From NCBI GenBank assembly GCA_014376585.1, contig JACMRG010000312.1, forward strand, positions 1 through 64,000: a stretch of DNA of 64,000 nucleotides, written 5' to 3'. Source of the DNA: Opitutaceae bacterium. GTDB lineage: Bacteria; Verrucomicrobiota; Verrucomicrobiia; Opitutales; Opitutaceae. Within the stretch, counting starts at the first letter, position 1; the number at the start of each line of letters is the position of its first letter. Below, in pieces: positions 37,688 through 47,642 of the stretch. The notes below the pieces were generated by a model, which was given only the letters and a program-made list of their open reading frames with translations, was not told where the DNA came from and ran no database searches. The position numbers were made by a program, and so were the translations under genes.

Positions 37688-38911
37688 ATGGCTAATACAT
37701 TTGTTTTCTCCTCCGAGTCCGTTGGCGAAGGTCATCCGGACAAAGTTGCCGATCTCATTTCCGACAGCGTGCTCGATGCATGCTTGGCAATCGATAAAAC
37801 CAGCCGCGTCGCCTGCGAGACGTTCGTTAAATCGAACATCGTCGTGGTCGGCGGCGAAATCACCATTCCGAAGCTTCAAGACAAGAAGACGGGCAAAACC
37901 AAGGCGCTCGAGGAAGCCATCAATCTCGGCAAAATCATCCGCGATGCGATCCGTCACATCGGCTACACGAACGACGACGATGTGTTTCATGCCGACACCG
38001 TTTTCATCAATAACTACCTGACCGCTCAGTCCGCCGATATTTCCCAAGGCGTAGATGCCAAAAAGGTCGAAGGTAAGAAGACCGCCGAGCAGGGTGCCGG
38101 TGACCAAGGCCTGATGTTCGGCTACGCGTGCAGTGAGACACCCGAGTTGATGCCCACGCCGGTCATGTTCGCCCACCGTCTCGGTAGCGAGCTCACCAAA
38201 ATCCGCAAGAGCGGCAAGGTGAAGTGGCTCCGCCCGGATGCGAAGTCGCAGGTCTCTGTCCGCTATGTGGACGGCAAGCCCACCGAGGTGGTCAACGTCG
38301 TCATCTCCACGCAGCACACGGCCGATGTGGCCCACTCTGAAATCGAGTCGTTCCTCATTGAGAACGTCATCAAGAAGGTCATCCCAGCCTCGATGCTGAA
38401 CGATAAGACCGAGTATCTCATCAACCCGACCGGTCGCTTCGTAGTCGGCGGCCCGCAGGGCGACTCCGGTCTGACCGGCCGTAAGATCATCGTGGATACC
38501 TACGGCGGTTGGGGTCGTCACGGCGGCGGCGCCTTCTCGGGCAAAGATCCGTCCAAGGTTGGCCGTTCGGCCGCCTATATGGCGCGCTGGGTAGCCAAGA
38601 CCATCGTCGCCTCCGGTCTCGCTTCCATTGCCGAACTCCAAGTCGCCTACGCCATCGGCCATCCGAAACCCGTCAGCGTTTACGTCGACACTTTTGAAAC
38701 TGGAATTGTGCCTGACTTCGTCATCTCCGAGGCCGTGCAGCAGGTGTTCAGCTTCAAGCCGGCCGACATCGTCAAGCAGCTCAACCTGCTCCGTCCGATT
38801 TACCGCGAGACGACCAACTACGGGCACTTCGGCAAAGCCGGCCTCCCGTGGGAAATCACCAACAAGTCCGCCGCCCTCAAAGCCGCGGTCAAAGCCCTCA
38901 CCAAGAAATAA
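37688..38911 (+). CDS. metK: S-adenosylmethionine synthetase
   Basis: 407 residues from ATG 37688. It makes S-adenosylmethionine from methionine and ATP. Signatures are [14 protein letters not shown] (residues 13-26), the [12 protein letters not shown] loop, and [22 protein letters not shown] in the C-terminal domain. The reading frame runs directly into ahcY with a 29-base gap, forming a methyl-cycle operon. The leader of nearly 200 bases back to the divergent kinase gene is AT-rich for this genome. I recognise no S-adenosylmethionine riboswitch in it. Confidence 0.98.
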   Translation: MANTFVFSSESVGEGHPDKVADLISDSVLDACLAIDKTSRVACETFVKSNIVVVGGEITIPKLQDKKTGKTKALEEAINLGKIIRDAIRHIGYTNDDDVFHADTVFINNYLTAQSADISQGVDAKKVEGKKTAEQGAGDQGLMFGYACSETPELMPTPVMFAHRLGSELTKIRKSGKVKWLRPDAKSQVSVRYVDGKPTEVVNVVISTQHTADVAHSEIESFLIENVIKKVIPASMLNDKTEYLINPTGRFVVGGPQGDSGLTGRKIIVDTYGGWGRHGGGAFSGKDPSKVGRSAAYMARWVAKTIVASGLASIAELQVAYAIGHPKPVSVYVDTFETGIVPDFVISEAVQQVFSFKPADIVKQLNLLRPIYRETTNYGHFGKAGLPWEITNKSAALKAAVKALTKK

Positions 38912-38940
38912 TCTCTCCCGCGCTCACGCGCACTTTTCCC

Positions 38941-40371
38941 ATGGCCAAATCCTCTTCCACAAAGCCCAACGCCGACTTCCACGTCAAAGACATCACGCTC
39001 GCTGACTGGGGCCGCAAAGAACTCAACGTCGCCGAGCACGAGATGCCCGGCCTTGTCTCGCTCCGTAAAAAACACGGCGCAAAGAAGCCCCTGAAAGGCG
39101 TTCGTATCACCGGTTCGTTGCACATGACGGTTCAAACTGCCGTGCTCATTGAGACGTTGGTCGAACTCGGCGCCGATGTGCGCTGGGCTTCGTGCAATAT
39201 TTTCTCCACCCAAGATCACGCCGCTGCCGCTATCGCCAAGGCCGGCGTCCCCGTCTTCGCTTGGAAAGGTGAGACCCTCGAAGAATACTGGGACCTGACT
39301 TGGAAAGCCGTGAGCTTCCCCGGCGGCAAAGGCCCGCAGATGGTCGTCGACGATGGTGGGGACGTCACGTTGCTCCTTCATAAGGGATACGAAATGGAGC
39401 TTGGCAGCGATTGGATCAGCTCCGCTTCCGGTTCTCACGAGGAGCAGGTCATCAAAAACCTCCTCAAGAAGATCGGCAAAGCCCAGAAGGGCATCTTCAC
39501 CGCGATGGTGAAAGACTGGCGCGGCGTCTCGGAAGAGACCACTACCGGCGTTCACCGCCTCTACCAGCTCTACGAACAGGGCAAGCTCCTCGTTCCGGCG
39601 ATCAACGTTAACGATTCCGTCACGAAATCGAAATTCGACAATCTCTACGGCTGTCGCGAATCCCTCGCCGACGGTCTGAAGCGCGCCACCGACGTCATGA
39701 TCGCCGGCAAAGTTGCCTGCGTGTGTGGCTACGGTGACGTGGGCAAAGGCTCCGCGTTCTCCCTGAAGGGCTTTGGCGCCCGCGTCATCGTTACCGAGTT
39801 CGACCCCAGCAACGCCCTCCAGGCCGCGATGGAAGGCTTCGAGGTCAACACCCTCGAGAGCACGCTCGGCACCGCCGACATCTACGTTACGACGACGGGC
39901 AACAAAGATGTCATCACGCTCGAGCACATGGCGAAGATGAAGGACCAGGCTATCGTCTGTAACATCGGCCATTTCGACAACGAGATCCAAGTGGACCGGC
40001 TCTACAAGGCGAAGGGCGTCAAGCGCACGACCATCAAACCGCAATACGATCAATTCGTATTCCCAAGTGGTAATACGATGTATCTCCTCGCCGAAGGCCG
40101 CCTCGTAAATCTCGGCTGCGCCACCGGCCACCCGTCGTTCGTCATGTCGAATTCCTTCACCAATCAGACGCTCGCCCAGCTCGATCTCTGGAAGAACAGG
40201 GATACTTACAAGGTCGGCGTTTACCGTCTTCCGAAGCATCTCGACGAAGAAGTCGCCCGTCTCCACCTCGAGAAGATTGGCGTCAAACTGACCGTCCTTT
40301 CGAAGTCGCAGGCCGAATACCTCGGCGTGCCGGTCGGTGGTCCTTACAAGGCCGACCACTACCGCTACTAA
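38941..40371 (+). CDS. ahcY: Adenosylhomocysteinase
   Basis: 476 residues from ATG 38941. It hydrolyses S-adenosylhomocysteine to adenosine and homocysteine, relieving product inhibition of methyltransferases. Seen are [35 protein letters not shown], the NAD loop [10 protein letters not shown] (about residue 263), [16 protein letters not shown] and the C-terminal KADHYRY. The length fits the longer form with the ~40-residue insert. It lies 29 bases after metK. A strong terminator follows. Confidence 0.98.
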   Translation: MAKSSSTKPNADFHVKDITLADWGRKELNVAEHEMPGLVSLRKKHGAKKPLKGVRITGSLHMTVQTAVLIETLVELGADVRWASCNIFSTQDHAAAAIAKAGVPVFAWKGETLEEYWDLTWKAVSFPGGKGPQMVVDDGGDVTLLLHKGYEMELGSDWISSASGSHEEQVIKNLLKKIGKAQKGIFTAMVKDWRGVSEETTTGVHRLYQLYEQGKLLVPAINVNDSVTKSKFDNLYGCRESLADGLKRATDVMIAGKVACVCGYGDVGKGSAFSLKGFGARVIVTEFDPSNALQAAMEGFEVNTLESTLGTADIYVTTTGNKDVITLEHMAKMKDQAIVCNIGHFDNEIQVDRLYKAKGVKRTTIKPQYDQFVFPSGNTMYLLAEGRLVNLGCATGHPSFVMSNSFTNQTLAQLDLWKNRDTYKVGVYRLPKHLDEEVARLHLEKIGVKLTVLSKSQAEYLGVPVGGPYKADHYRY

Positions 40372-40407
40372 GCGGATCGCGGTTCTCGCGCCGCTCTCCA
40401 AAATTCA

Positions 40408-40445
40408 AGAGCGCAGGTCCCGGAAGGGGCGGCGCTCTTTTTTTA
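40408..40445 (+). terminator. Rho-independent terminator after ahcY
   Basis: AGAGCGC (40408-40414) pairs with GCGCTCT (40432-40438), and a run of eight T follows. It ends the metK-ahcY unit. Confidence 0.85.
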
Positions 40446-40446
40446 C

Positions 40447-40814
40447 CTTAAATCGAGACCGGTGCAGAGCAGATGGGAGTTTTATCGGCGCTGCGTTCAA
40501 CTCAACCACCCCTTGGGCGAAGGCCGGTGTGCTCGCGTTGACTTGAATTGGTCCGGTTGCCCTCTGCCGGGATGAAGCCGACGCATTCACCCTGGTGCGG
40601 GGCACTCAGTTGGATTTTCACGGCGAGACAGGCCGAGCGAAAGTGGTGGTTCACGGTGATTTAAGTCCGGAAAATATCGCCGCTTCGAAATGTGTATCGT
40701 GAATCTTTATCAGCATGTGCACCACGGCTGAAGAAAAATATCGCTGACGCCGAAGCCAGGCGCGCGACCGCAGTGACGGTGCGGCGCGGATCAAGGAAGG
40801 CGATTGGCGGGGAG
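40447..40814. other. Intergenic stretch without a recognised gene
   Basis: No coding frame I can support. The stretch separates the metK-ahcY unit from the convergent end of the acetylesterase gene. Confidence 0.4.
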
Positions 40815-42119
40815 TTAACTGCCGTCGGGTCTGACGGTGCTCGCCTGTGGGCTCGCAGGCATTTTGAAATCGGCGACGGCGTCCGGCTTCGTAGGGTCGA
40901 AGGGGATCGCGTCGGCGGCAAGATGCTGGGCGAGATCGAGCTTCGCGGCGCGGATGCCGGCGACGACGCATTTCGCGAGTTCGTAACTGCCGTAATTGTT
41001 GTGATGCGTGCCGTCTTGGAAGGCGGAGCCGATCTGCATCGGACCGAGCGCTTCGTAGAACTGTGCGCTCAGGGCGTTAAGGTCGATCAGCGCGACTTTC
41101 TGCTCGCGGGCGACCGAGCGCACGGCCTCTGGGTAGTGACCGAGGGTGTTCTGAATTTTGCCAGCACCATCGAGACTTTTACGGTGCATAGAGGTGACGA
41201 GCACGGGAATGCCACCATGGGCGCGAGCGGCGGCGACGAAGCGTTCGAGATCGGCTTTGTAAGACGTAAAGGCGCCGATGCCGACGCCCCGCTCCTTCAT
41301 GTCGTTGTGGCCATATTGAATGAAAAGGTAGTCGCCGGGCCGCATCACGCTCACGACTTTGTCGAGGCGCCGCGCGCCGAGAGAGCTGCGCAACGACTCG
41401 CCGGATTGGGCGTGGTTGGCGACAGCGACGCGATCGTCGAAAAAACGAGGGAGCATCTGGCCCCAGCTGTTCCAAGGCTCCTTGGGTTGATCGCACACGG
41501 TGGAATCGCCGAGGAGGAAAACGGTCGTCACATCTTCGACGCGGGTGATCTCAAGCGCGCTGACGCAAGGGTGGGGACCGTTGAACTCAAGGGTGAGTTT
41601 GTCGTCCCAGTTGACGAGTTCGGAGGTGAGTTCGCGTTCCTTCAGGCGCACCACGCCGCCAGTGCTGATCTTGGCCGTGCGCACGCTGACGTTGAAGGTG
41701 CGCGTGATAAATTGTCCCGGTTTCGTCTGAACGGCCTCAAGCATGAGCCGACGCAGTTCGGCCTTGATGGTGGTGTCGCTCTCGTGGGTGGCGTCGCCCA
41801 GAGTAACGGTCACGCGGTAGTTGCCTTCGGGCAGGGCGACGGAAAATGAAAACGGGTCTTGGCTGGAAATGGAATTTTTGAGCGACGCCCCCCGACCCGG
41901 GTGATCACTCGTCGTCAACTTCGCTCCGAGTTCGAAACCATAGCCGCGCGTGGCCGAGTAAATATCGGCGGGCTGAACCGGCGTATGAACGGGTGAACTC
42001 GAGGTTGCTCCGAAATCAAATACCCGCGAAGCCGCAGCGGCGTAGCCTTCCGCCGCACTCACACTGAGAACCCCCATCAAGGTCAGGGTCGCGACAATTT
42101 GGCGGCGTAGCACAGTCAT
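40815..42119 (-). CDS. SGNH/GDSL-type acetylesterase (rhamnogalacturonan acetylesterase-like)
   Basis: 434 residues from ATG 42119. A signal peptide (VATLTLMGVLSVSAAEGYAAA) is followed by a beta-rich module that begins FDFGAT and may bind carbohydrate. The SGNH domain has GDSTVCD (catalytic Ser), NHAQSGESLRS (block II), QYGHNDMKERG (block III) and DGTHHNNYGSYEL (Asp/His block V). The order fits CE12 pectin (rhamnogalacturonan) acetylesterases. The decayed rhamnosidase-like remnant at 6370-6725 is compatible with pectin use, but no other pectin genes are present. Confidence 0.92.
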   Translation of the reverse strand: MTVLRRQIVATLTLMGVLSVSAAEGYAAAASRVFDFGATSSSPVHTPVQPADIYSATRGYGFELGAKLTTSDHPGRGASLKNSISSQDPFSFSVALPEGNYRVTVTLGDATHESDTTIKAELRRLMLEAVQTKPGQFITRTFNVSVRTAKISTGGVVRLKERELTSELVNWDDKLTLEFNGPHPCVSALEITRVEDVTTVFLLGDSTVCDQPKEPWNSWGQMLPRFFDDRVAVANHAQSGESLRSSLGARRLDKVVSVMRPGDYLFIQYGHNDMKERGVGIGAFTSYKADLERFVAAARAHGGIPVLVTSMHRKSLDGAGKIQNTLGHYPEAVRSVAREQKVALIDLNALSAQFYEALGPMQIGSAFQDGTHHNNYGSYELAKCVVAGIRAAKLDLAQHLAADAIPFDPTKPDAVADFKMPASPQASTVRPDGS

Positions 42120-42296
42120 AAGAATAATGGAGGGAGTTTGCTGATGGCACCTTGGGCGCCGATTTCGGCTTGGCACTCTCCCTAAGGTCTGACCGTCAGA
42201 AAGTGGTTCGAGATCTGGAATCGGCGGTCACTTCGGTTACGGAACATAGTTTTTGCCTGGTTGGCACCAACGTCCGGACCTGGGGTCGGTAGTGCC

Positions 42297-42500
42297 ATGT
42301 CCATCGACAAAGAAAGCAATGGTCTGCCGACAGTGAACGTCCAGCGGCGCACGACCAAGGTGAACCTCTGGATGGTTATGGCCGTCTTGTTCTTCTTCGC
42401 GGTGATGACGCTGGTTGCTTTTAGGATATCGCGGGAAACGCCCTCTCCGGGCGCGGATAAGCGGGCACCGGCTGAAACAAATGCCATCCCAAAGCCATGA
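42297..42500 (+). CDS. Small single-helix membrane protein
   Basis: 67 residues from ATG 42297. A basic N-terminal part (VQRRTTKVN) precedes one helix (LWMVMAVLFFFAVMTLVAF) and a Pro/Ala-rich tail. The stop overlaps the ATG of the next gene by ATGA, indicating co-translation. I recognise no family. A tail-anchored partner of the exported protein that follows is possible. Confidence 0.65.
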   Translation: MSIDKESNGLPTVNVQRRTTKVNLWMVMAVLFFFAVMTLVAFRISRETPSPGADKRAPAETNAIPKP

Positions 42501-43309
42501 CCCGAAGGGTTGGGGTTTGGTTAAATAATAGCTTTTCAATGAAAATTTCCGAACGGAGAGCCCTTGTGGTGGGCAATGGATGGAGCAGCGATTGGGGACC
42601 GCGCAAGCTGGCCGGACTAATTGTAGTCGTGAGCGTGATTTCTGGTGGTGATGTGCGCGCGGACACACCGCAGTTGCTGGAGAAGGCGATCACTCAATGG
42701 GCCGAGGGGCGGGAAGATCTGGCCTTCACGCAGCACACGCGATTTTTGTTCGACGACGGCAAAATCAAAGAGGAGCGCATTGAGCGCTACGATCCCTCAC
42801 AGCCCGACAGCCGACGTTGGCGGTTAATTGAAATCGATGGGCTACCCGCGACCGAGGCGCAGCGCGAAAAATGGGAGACAACCAAAAACGGAAAACCGAG
42901 AAAGAAGGTCGTCAAGCCGCCGGCCGACTACCTCGATCTTGAGCGGGCGCTGTTGGTGGACGAAACGTCCACGAGTGCACGTTTCAACGTTGGTTTGCGA
43001 CCGGAGGCCGCGCGGTTGCTCGCCGTCGAAAAAATTGCCGTCGTCATCACGGTCGAAAGGGAGAGTGGGCGCATCTCTCGCATCGCCGCCAATCTACGCC
43101 AGCCGATCCGCGTGCTGCTCGGGTTGGCCCGGATTACGGACTTGGATATCGACGTCCGTATTGAACCGACTGGCCAGTCGTCACCCCAACAGGCAGGTCA
43201 GGTTCTGACGGGGAGCACGGCGCGGGTGACGATGTCGAAGCTGGGTTATCCGATGGAATACACGTGGAGCGATTTCGAGCGCGTGGCTTCCTATCGCGAG
43301 CGCGACTAG
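42497..43309 (+). CDS. Exported protein of unknown function
   Basis: 270 residues from ATG 42497, which overlaps the stop of the small membrane protein gene (ATGA); a second start at 42539 is possible. A hydrophobic stretch (KLAGLIVVVSVISGGDVRA) near residue 40 looks like a signal peptide. The rest is beta-rich with charged strands (LAFTQHTRFLFDDGKIKEER; ALLVDETSTSARFNVGLRPE). The fold recalls LolA-like outer-membrane-associated proteins only loosely; I would not assign it. Confidence 0.7.
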   Translation: MTRRVGVWLNNSFSMKISERRALVVGNGWSSDWGPRKLAGLIVVVSVISGGDVRADTPQLLEKAITQWAEGREDLAFTQHTRFLFDDGKIKEERIERYDPSQPDSRRWRLIEIDGLPATEAQREKWETTKNGKPRKKVVKPPADYLDLERALLVDETSTSARFNVGLRPEAARLLAVEKIAVVITVERESGRISRIAANLRQPIRVLLGLARITDLDIDVRIEPTGQSSPQQAGQVLTGSTARVTMSKLGYPMEYTWSDFERVASYRERD

Positions 43310-43340
43310 CCGATCCTTTGCTCTGATTCTTCCGGCACCC

Positions 43341-45050
43341 TTACCGCTGGAATTTTTTCCGACCCTGATAGTCGTGGACAAAAATACTAATCACCAGCCA
43401 GAAGCTGCCCGCGGCGGCGGCGAGAAAGCAGAGGATCGCCAGCCCGGGGAAACCGAAAAGCTGAAACGGTGTCGCGACGCGCATGAGGAGAGACGCGCCG
43501 ACGATCAGTCCGGCCAACACGATGCCCATGGTGATGCGGTTCGCGATCTTCTCCATGCCGTCCATCACGAGTTTGGCGTCGGAAGCTTTTACTTTTACTT
43601 CCAACTCGGAGTTGGTGACTGCGTCCATGATGCGGTTGAGCCGCGACGGCAGGCCCGAGGTGAAATCTTTCATTTCTAACAGCGTGCTGTAGATGTTCCC
43701 CTGCGTGAGTTCTCGGCGCAGGCGCTGCGACATCAAGGCGGAGACGTTACGCCTGATGGATGCGTTGGTATCGAACTCTGGGTCCAGAACGCGGCCCACT
43801 TCGTCCAGTTGCAGCATGGTCTTCCCGAGCAGCACCAGTTCACTGGGAACGATAAGACCGCAATCTTGGGCGATGCCGCTGACTTCGAGCACCGAGCGGC
43901 CGACGTTGAGCTGCTCCAAGCCCTGATCGCGTCGCAGGGCGACCAGCTGGGTGATGCGCCGTCGGAAATCTTGCGCTTTAAATTCTTCCAATTTTTCGCT
44001 CATGCGGATCGCAACCTCTGCGGCGGCCTCGCCGTTGCCTTCACTGATCGCGACCAGGATTTTCAGGAGCCCCTCCTGCATGGCGGGTGCCGTGTGGCCG
44101 ACCATCCCCAGATCGATCAGGGCGATGCGGCCGTCGTCAGTGATGAAGACGTTGCCGGGATGAGGATCGGCGTGAAACATGCCGTCTACGAGCACTTGCT
44201 GCAGATACGCTTTAAACAGCTCCTCGGCCAGCGGTGCGCCTTTAAGGTCCATTCGAGCAAGCGGACTGAGCGAGGTGATTTTCCGGCCCTGCACTTCGTC
44301 CATCGTCAGGAGGGATCGAGTGTAATAGTCCGGCACGGGCTGCGGCACTTGGATGAGTTTGAATTCCCTGAGGTTTTTACCGAGGGTGATGAGGTTGTGG
44401 GCTTCGCGCTCGTAGTTGAGCTCCTGCTGGATCGCCAAACGGAACTCTGCCAGAATGACGAGAAATCGGTGCCGACGTCCGAGCGCAGTGTGCCCGTCGA
44501 GAAAGGCCGCAATCTGTTCGAGCACCTCGAAGTCCTCCGCGATTTGCTGGCGGATTTTCGGACGCTGCACCTTCACGACCACGGCCCGGCCGTCGCGCAA
44601 CTTCGCGCGATGCACCTGGCCCAGCGAGGCAGCGGCCATCGGCTCAACTTCAAAGAGTGAAAACGCCTTGGAGACTCTGACGCCCAATTCGGTCATGACA
44701 ATTTCCTCCACCTCGGCGTAGGGAAACGGTTTTACTTTATCCTGCAGCCGCGCGAGTGCCTTCAAATAGGCGTCGGGCAGCAGATCCGGGCGACCGGCGA
44801 GCACCTGACCCAGCTTCACGTAAGTCGGCCCCATCGCCTCCAAATCATCCGCCAGATGCTCGGGTGAAGCTTCGCCGGTGGCGGGCGGGGTGTTCGCTGG
44901 TGGGGACGGCTGGTCACCGGCGGGAGCGGATTCATCGACGCCGAAGCCTTCCTCGGAACTCATTTGCTGCACCAAGTCGGAGCGGCCGTATTTCCAAAGC
45001 AGAGCTACAATTTGCCGGTAACGTTTGAGATGAGATGCTGAGAATTTCAT
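43341..45050 (-). CDS. AarF/UbiB-family protein kinase-like ATPase
   Basis: 569 residues from ATG 45050. The ABC1 domain has the Ala-rich nucleotide loop AAASLGQVHRAKLRDG, VVVKVQRPKI (catalytic Lys), and the GMFHADPHPGNVFITDDGRIALIDLGMVG block (catalytic and metal Asp). The preceding KLGQVLAGRPDLLPD motif is the KxGQ signature. Two C-terminal helices (GIVLAGLIVGASLLM; GLAILCFLAAAAGSFWLV) anchor it in the membrane. UbiB-type proteins act in quinone synthesis or lipid handling. No ubiquinone genes are nearby, so the substrate is open. Confidence 0.93.
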   Translation of the reverse strand: MKFSASHLKRYRQIVALLWKYGRSDLVQQMSSEEGFGVDESAPAGDQPSPPANTPPATGEASPEHLADDLEAMGPTYVKLGQVLAGRPDLLPDAYLKALARLQDKVKPFPYAEVEEIVMTELGVRVSKAFSLFEVEPMAAASLGQVHRAKLRDGRAVVVKVQRPKIRQQIAEDFEVLEQIAAFLDGHTALGRRHRFLVILAEFRLAIQQELNYEREAHNLITLGKNLREFKLIQVPQPVPDYYTRSLLTMDEVQGRKITSLSPLARMDLKGAPLAEELFKAYLQQVLVDGMFHADPHPGNVFITDDGRIALIDLGMVGHTAPAMQEGLLKILVAISEGNGEAAAEVAIRMSEKLEEFKAQDFRRRITQLVALRRDQGLEQLNVGRSVLEVSGIAQDCGLIVPSELVLLGKTMLQLDEVGRVLDPEFDTNASIRRNVSALMSQRLRRELTQGNIYSTLLEMKDFTSGLPSRLNRIMDAVTNSELEVKVKASDAKLVMDGMEKIANRITMGIVLAGLIVGASLLMRVATPFQLFGFPGLAILCFLAAAAGSFWLVISIFVHDYQGRKKFQR

Positions 45051-45272
45051 GTAAAAAGGGGCGGGCCCGTGAGCCGTGATGGGCAAGCGGCTGGGCTCGG
45101 GTTGGTGAACGGAATGAACAGGGACGGGAGACCCGTGATTTGCCTCATGGCTCCCCGCGGCCGTTGATTGTCATGCGCTGATCGCGCATCTGGGTTCGCG
45201 GTGGAACTGAAACGGTGGTCAGCGTTCCAATTCGCCAACGAAGCCTCCTTCGCCAAAATCATACCCCATTTT

Positions 45273-45593
45273 ATGTTCAACGCGGCCAAAGATGCACTGA
45301 CCAGCCGGGCGGCCGTAACGTGGGCTAATAATTTGATCGCCCGCTACGGCGAAGTTCAGCATTTGAAAATCGATTCACGCCTCAAGACGCTTGAAGTCTC
45401 CTGCCAGCTGAAGGGCGAAGTCACGCCCATCACGGTGAGAATTGAAAACTACCTCGTGGAAACCGAGGGGGACAAACGATTCCTGCGCGCGTCCCGCTTC
45501 ACTTGCACGCGTCCGTGGTTGCAGGCCGTGCTGTCCGATCACGGCCCAAAGCAGCGAATTGAACTGCCACCTTGGGCGGCAGCGGCGCTTTGA
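45273..45593 (+). CDS. Small conserved-looking protein of unknown function
   Basis: 106 residues from ATG 45273, with TTTT upstream and no Shine-Dalgarno. MFNAAKDALTSRAAVTWANN opens with an amphipathic helix. Beta strands such as HLKIDSRLKTLEVSCQLKG and PITVRIENYLVET follow, resembling a small OB- or lipid-binding-like sandwich. It ends just before the tRNA-Ser gene on the other strand. I do not know the family. Confidence 0.7.
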   Translation: MFNAAKDALTSRAAVTWANNLIARYGEVQHLKIDSRLKTLEVSCQLKGEVTPITVRIENYLVETEGDKRFLRASRFTCTRPWLQAVLSDHGPKQRIELPPWAAAAL

Positions 45594-45600
45594 GGCAGTC

Positions 45601-45688
45601 TGGCGGAGAGGGAGGGATTCGAACCCCCGGGACCTTTCGGCCCAATGGTTTTCAAGACCATCGCGATAGACCACTCTGCCACCTCTCC
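45601..45688 (-). tRNA. tRNA-Ser (anticodon TGA)
   Basis: On the minus strand GGAGAGG...CCTCTCC forms the acceptor stem with G73 and an encoded CCA at 45603-45601. The anticodon stem is ATGGT/ACCAT with loop CTTGAAA, anticodon TGA, for UCA codons. A long variable arm (GGGCCGAAAGGTCCC) and a T-loop GTTCGAATC are present, as expected for serine tRNA. Confidence 0.97.
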
Positions 45689-45838
45689 GGAACCGGCTGC
45701 GGAAGCTTCGTGCTCAGCCTGCGGCTTTCAATCGCGTTTTTTGCCGAGACAGACCTGCAAGCGTAATCGCGGTGAAACTCGTCCTCGACATTCCTGGTCG
45801 CGAGTTGCCGGCGTTAGCTGTTGAAGACAAGGTGGAGT

Positions 45839-46312
45839 GTGGCTTCGCAAAAGCATCTTCTGGTCGATGGCGCGAATATCCTGCACACGTGGCCGGAACT
45901 GCGCGCGTTGCTCCGTCGCGAACGCACCGCGGCGCAGGCGAGGCTCATGAGTGAGTTATCGGCGGCCCACGATAGTGAGGGAGTCCGCGTTACCGTGGTG
46001 TTTGATGGCAGCGGGGCTGAACTTGAGGTGACCTGCCCGGGCGGGCTGCAGACGTTTGCGGTGGTGCGCACGCCGAGGGGCATGACGGCCGATGATTTTA
46101 TTGAGCGTTGGGTAGGCCGAGCGGATGAGCCCGCGGCATGTTGGGTCGCGACAGGCGATGTAGGCGAAGGACGCACGGTCGCCGCACTCGGTGCGCAATG
46201 GATCACCCCGGACCAGCTGGCGGCCTGGACGCGGCGAGCAGCGGGCGGTCTTGATGCGAAACTTGCTGGACGCGGCCGCGAGAATGACCGGAAGTGGCAG
46301 CGCCGGTCATGA
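45839..46312 (+). CDS. YacP-like NYN-domain protein
   Basis: 157 residues from GTG 45839; a longer in-frame TTG at 45821 is possible. The NYN/PIN-like domain starts with LLVDGANILHTWPEL and continues with VRVTVVFDGSGAELEV, VVRTPRGMTADDFIERWV and ACWVATGDVGEGRTV. The acidic residues are placed as in YacP/Rae1-type RNases. It presumably cleaves RNA on or near ribosomes. It is co-translated with the downstream DUF2851 gene (ATGA overlap) and stands two genes upstream of nusA. Confidence 0.85.
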   Translation: MASQKHLLVDGANILHTWPELRALLRRERTAAQARLMSELSAAHDSEGVRVTVVFDGSGAELEVTCPGGLQTFAVVRTPRGMTADDFIERWVGRADEPAACWVATGDVGEGRTVAALGAQWITPDQLAAWTRRAAGGLDAKLAGRGRENDRKWQRRS

Positions 46313-47541
46313 ATAAACCCATCGCGAGCGTTGCGGAAATGCAGGGAACTTACGGGGCGTATTCGTTTTCGGAGCACCTATTGCAAAAAATCTGGCTCCG
46401 AGGGGATTTTGACCGTGCGGGTGCCGTAACCATGTCGGGTGAACGGGTGAAGATTTTGCACCCCGGACAGTGGAACCGGCTCGGCGGTCCGGATTTTAAG
46501 AATGCCCGACTGCAAACGGGCGATGGGCCTGAGATTTTCGGGGATGTCGAATTGCACCTGCGGGCAGAAGACTGGGCCGCGCATCGGCACGCCAAGGATC
46601 CGGCTTATGCTCGGGTTGTGTTGCACGTCGTGCTATTTCCGCCTGCCGCGGGATACGTTACGCGAGACGGATTCGGAGCAGTAATTCCGATGCTTCCGCT
46701 GCTGACGCTGCTCCGACACGACTTGGAAGAGTTTGCCGCGGACGAAGCGATTGAGCGGCTGGCAGCGCGTCCGGTGGGACGGATCGTGGAGGAGTTGGGC
46801 GCGCTTCCGTTGGCTGAACTTACGGCGCGGCTACGCAGTCTCGCCGGTGCGCGTTGGCGGCAGAAGGTTCACTTCGCGCGGTTGCGGGTGCAACGGCTGG
46901 GATGGGACGCGGCGTGCCACCAGACGGCGCTGGAAATTCTCGGCTATCGGTTTAACCGTTCGCCGATGCTGCGCCTCGCCGCGCGGTTTCCGCTGGAATT
47001 GTGGTCATCGGGCCAAGTAACTGTGGAGACTTTGCTGGCGGCGGAGTCCGAGGCTTGGAGTTTGCAAGGGGTGCGGCCGGCGAACCAGCCGCGCACGCGT
47101 CTGACTCAATATAAGGCTTGGGCGCACTCTCGGCCCGACTGGCCAAAGCGGCTCGTTGCTCCGGGTGAAATTTGGCCACAAGTTTCCGCGGAAGCGGCGA
47201 CGCGGGGCGTGCGTCGCGAGCATGGGTTTGGGCGCTGGGGGGCTAGATTGGCCGACGAAGTCTGTGGTGGGGCGGTGGGTGGAAGCCGTTTCGAAACACT
47301 GATGGTTGATGGGTTACTTCCGCTGGTGGCTGCACAGGGAACGATGGAGGCAGAATTATTTGGCGCGTGGTTCCACTGGTTTCCAGGCGACCTACCACCG
47401 CTGATGACGCAAGCTTTGCGCGACCTCGGGGTTGTGACGTCGAAGCAGCAACCGGCGATCAATGGATTTGCGCAGGGTTTGTTGGGCTGGTGGTGGCAAC
47501 GGGAGGCCACAACTGCTACCTCCGAGGGGCGCGGGGCTTGA
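46309..47541 (+). CDS. DUF2851 family protein
   Basis: 410 residues from ATG 46309. Motifs of this uncharacterised family are KIWLRGDFD, VKILHPGQWNRLGGPDFKNARL, GDVELHLRAEDWAAHRH, HVVLFPP and ALEILGYRFNRSPMLRLA. It has no signal peptide or membrane segment, so it is cytosolic. It is co-translated with the NYN-domain protein and ends inside the promoter region of nusA. The family function is unknown; pairing with a nuclease-like protein could be meaningful. Confidence 0.85.
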   Translation: MNKPIASVAEMQGTYGAYSFSEHLLQKIWLRGDFDRAGAVTMSGERVKILHPGQWNRLGGPDFKNARLQTGDGPEIFGDVELHLRAEDWAAHRHAKDPAYARVVLHVVLFPPAAGYVTRDGFGAVIPMLPLLTLLRHDLEEFAADEAIERLAARPVGRIVEELGALPLAELTARLRSLAGARWRQKVHFARLRVQRLGWDAACHQTALEILGYRFNRSPMLRLAARFPLELWSSGQVTVETLLAAESEAWSLQGVRPANQPRTRLTQYKAWAHSRPDWPKRLVAPGEIWPQVSAEAATRGVRREHGFGRWGARLADEVCGGAVGGSRFETLMVDGLLPLVAAQGTMEAELFGAWFHWFPGDLPPLMTQALRDLGVVTSKQQPAINGFAQGLLGWWWQREATTATSEGRGA

Positions 47542-47567
47542 CAAACTTTCGGCGCCTTCGGTAAGTT
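47538..47567 (+). promoter_or_regulatory. Sigma-70-type promoter of nusA
   Basis: TTGACA (47538-47543) is followed after an 18-base spacer by TAAGTT (47562-47567). It overlaps the stop codon of the DUF2851 gene. Transcription would start near 47573, just before the leader hairpin. Confidence 0.6.
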
Positions 47568-47601
47568 TCGAGGTTCAATCAACCACACTTTGCAAAAAGG
47601 T

Positions 47602-47626
47602 GGGCCCTGCGGCCCGCTTTTTTTTT
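47602..47626 (+). terminator. Leader terminator/attenuator before nusA
   Basis: GGGCC (47602-47606) pairs with GGCCC (47611-47615), extended by GTG...CGC positions and followed by a run of nine T ending 17 bases before the nusA ATG. It lies downstream of the nusA promoter, so it can only act within the nusA leader or stop read-through from DUF2851. NusA itself modulates intrinsic termination. Confidence 0.7.
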
Positions 47627-47642
47627 CCTTAAATATCACACT

